Of a DNA stretch of 64,000 nt, positions 62,979-64,000 are shown in pieces (position 1 is the first letter of the stretch; each line of letters starts with the position of its first letter). A program made the position numbers and the translations under genes. This DNA comes from JBNKLG01 sp050292235 (GTDB lineage Bacteria > Pseudomonadota > Gammaproteobacteria > Chromatiales > Chromatiaceae). The notes under the pieces are model-generated. The model was not told the origin of the DNA and ran no database searches. It worked only from the letters and a program-made list of their open reading frames with translations. The DNA lies in NCBI GenBank assembly GCA_050292235.1, contig JBNKLG010000005.1:18245-82244 (forward strand), written 5' to 3'.

Positions 62979-64000
62979 CTAGAAATGCACTTGGCACGGA
63001 AATTTAAAACTCCCACACGGGCTTCCAAAACAACCGCACCGTATAGCAAAACATCCTCTTTCATCTCCACCCGAGCCTTTCGGCTCAAAAATCCAATGCA
63101 AGTCCTCTTCCTGCGCGTCTGACACAGTAGGTATTTCCATATTTTCAAAAAAGGGATCAATTTGGTATTTCCAATTTACACAAACGGGTTCATTCTTATT
63201 CATTTTTTGCTCTATCAAACAACCGCCTTCGCATAAGGGCAGTACCTTACAGGCCATACACATTGCATTTTGAAACGGATCTTCTTTTGCCCATAGAAGG
63301 TTTCTTTCGTGAAATAACTCTGGATTTTTAATATTGGAAAAATTTTCGGTACCACTGCCCAGGTGCGCAAAACACTTTTGCAAAGAGCCATCAGGTAACA
63401 CAAGAAAAGCATCCAATATGGCTGCCCCACAATACATCGCTATCGGCAAAAATGGCAGAGGCGCCTGAAATCCCCGTTCTGTCGCTTTTTTACAAAATTC
63501 AATTTCCACGGATGAAAAAATATCCATTCCCAAGCAATTCGGTATGGTTGGCATATGTGTACCATACGTGCCAACATCATCGATACGCCCCAGATTCAAC
63601 AGGACCCGTTCTTTGATGCCGGCTTTTTCCAAATCATCCAAGAGCCGGTCCATGGTATCTATATTTTTCTTATCCACATTAATTCTAAGTGTAACTTGAA
63701 ACGAATCAGGAAGCTTCCGTATGTTTTCAATAATCCTATCATAGGTACCTTCTTTATTATTAACCCTCCTTTTCTTATCGTGGCTCTTTTGCGCCCCATC
63801 CAGTGTTATTTGCAGGTCATGGATCTCTGCAGCTTTCAGTCTACCAACAACATCATCACTCAAAAGATAGCCATTTGTTATGATGCCAAAACTACATACT
63901 GTATTATTTTCCTCACATAATATTTCCTGATTACCCATTATATTCAGCCAACGTTGTCTCTGAGAGCTAAACTTATTAGTAAGGGTGCAGTGTGAGGGTA
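62979..64000 (-). CDS. Radical SAM/SPASM protein, N-terminus outside window
   Basis: A partial peptide-modifying-type radical SAM enzyme; about 340 residues are visible and the frame is open to the window edge, so the CxxxCxxC cluster motif lies beyond it. Visible SAM-barrel parts are CSFGIITNGYLLSDD, DLQITLDGAQKSHDKKRR, VTLRINVDKKNIDTM and a SPASM region with Cys in YCGAAILDAF, KCFAHLG, CMACKVLPLCEGGC and PVCVNW. An added ~50-residue tail ends GCFAIRCGCFGSPCGSFKFPC and VHF, with five Cys. DNA is AT-rich compared with dapD. Likely a RiPP or protein maturase; the substrate is unknown. Confidence 0.85.
   Translation of the reverse strand, partial: PSHCTLTNKFSSQRQRWLNIMGNQEILCEENNTVCSFGIITNGYLLSDDVVGRLKAAEIHDLQITLDGAQKSHDKKRRVNNKEGTYDRIIENIRKLPDSFQVTLRINVDKKNIDTMDRLLDDLEKAGIKERVLLNLGRIDDVGTYGTHMPTIPNCLGMDIFSSVEIEFCKKATERGFQAPLPFLPIAMYCGAAILDAFLVLPDGSLQKCFAHLGSGTENFSNIKNPELFHERNLLWAKEDPFQNAMCMACKVLPLCEGGCLIEQKMNKNEPVCVNWKYQIDPFFENMEIPTVSDAQEEDLHWIFEPKGSGGDERGCFAIRCGCFGSPCGSFKFPCQVHF

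Noticed and set aside
63069..63082. GAGCCTTTCGGCTC hairpin near the radical SAM gene end as a terminator
   Set aside because: On the minus strand the T run precedes rather than follows the stem, and the sequence is coding.
1..64000. CRISPR arrays, IS elements, rRNA or tRNA genes
   Set aside because: No regularly spaced repeats, transposase genes, or tRNA/rRNA-like stretches were seen by reading; a tRNA scan could still find one.

Overview
The window reads as a chromosomal segment of a motile, sulfur-oxidising gammaproteobacterium. The evidence is gammaproteobacterial housekeeping blocks (ftsB-ispD-ispF-truD, pyrG-kdsA-eno, recCBD, dapC-dapD, mazG-nudix-prc), a polar-flagellum flhB-flhA-flhF block, an FNR-type oxygen sensor beside a cbb3 oxidase operon, a Gly/Tyr/Trp-rich exported protein of the sulfur-globule type, and an SHP/diheme cytochrome c operon. 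I infer a Chromatiales-like or sulfur-oxidising symbiont-like relative; there is no 16S gene here to fix this. Most of the window is GC-rich and densely coded, with many 1-4 base start/stop overlaps. Two stretches stand out as AT-rich and accessory: about 30650-32800 and about 62980-64000.

Layout. 1-4587 (minus): flagellar export and placement genes flhB, flhA and the 5' part of flhF. 4687-11749 (minus): a tyrosine-phosphatase-like protein, truD, ispF, ispD and ftsB in a coupled chain, then eno, kdsA and pyrG. 12003-18990 (plus): sulfur globule protein, fnr, ccoNOQP, ccoG and a fixH-like gene, with two FNR boxes (before fnr and before ccoN). 19001-30005 (minus): dnaQ, a DegP/MucD-like protease, recD, recB and recC, with a uracil-DNA-glycosylase-family gene head to head with recC. 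30646-32816: AT-rich stretch with a palindromic repeat, a G10 tract and two genes of unknown function. 32817-40769: a 1696-residue Ser/Thr kinase-AAA-GAF-GGDEF protein abutting a convergent cluster of ankyrin protein, a 49-residue ORF and a chemoreceptor. 41319-44818: bacteriohemerythrin, then a stress-like cluster tag/VOC(frameshifted)/EVE/VOC divergent from tfoX-like/WYL regulator. 44904-48763: cytochrome b561, SHP-like cytochrome, diheme cytochrome c, PepSY protein and a two-component system. 48760-52717: double glutaredoxin protein, then TetR regulator and a rifampicin-phosphotransferase-like enzyme behind a clear inverted repeat. 52714-62712: gshA, a PBP7-like endopeptidase, a small membrane protein, prc, nudix, mazG, DUF1249, a thioredoxin, dapC and dapD. 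62979-64000: a radical SAM/SPASM protein with a Cys-rich tail, cut by the window edge.

How the parts fit. FNR probably represses itself and activates the high-affinity cbb3 oxidase as oxygen falls; hemerythrin and the SHP/DHC/b561 set are further oxygen- or redox-linked proteins. The giant kinase/GGDEF protein, the chemoreceptor and the flagellar genes suggest c-di-GMP and motility control. The most interesting candidates for undescribed biology are the Cys-tailed SPASM maturase at the right edge, the TetR/phosphotransferase operon, the kinase-AAA-GAF-GGDEF protein with its AT-rich neighbours, and the MCP/49-residue ORF/ankyrin chain. All functional statements rest on reading motifs by eye, without database searches.
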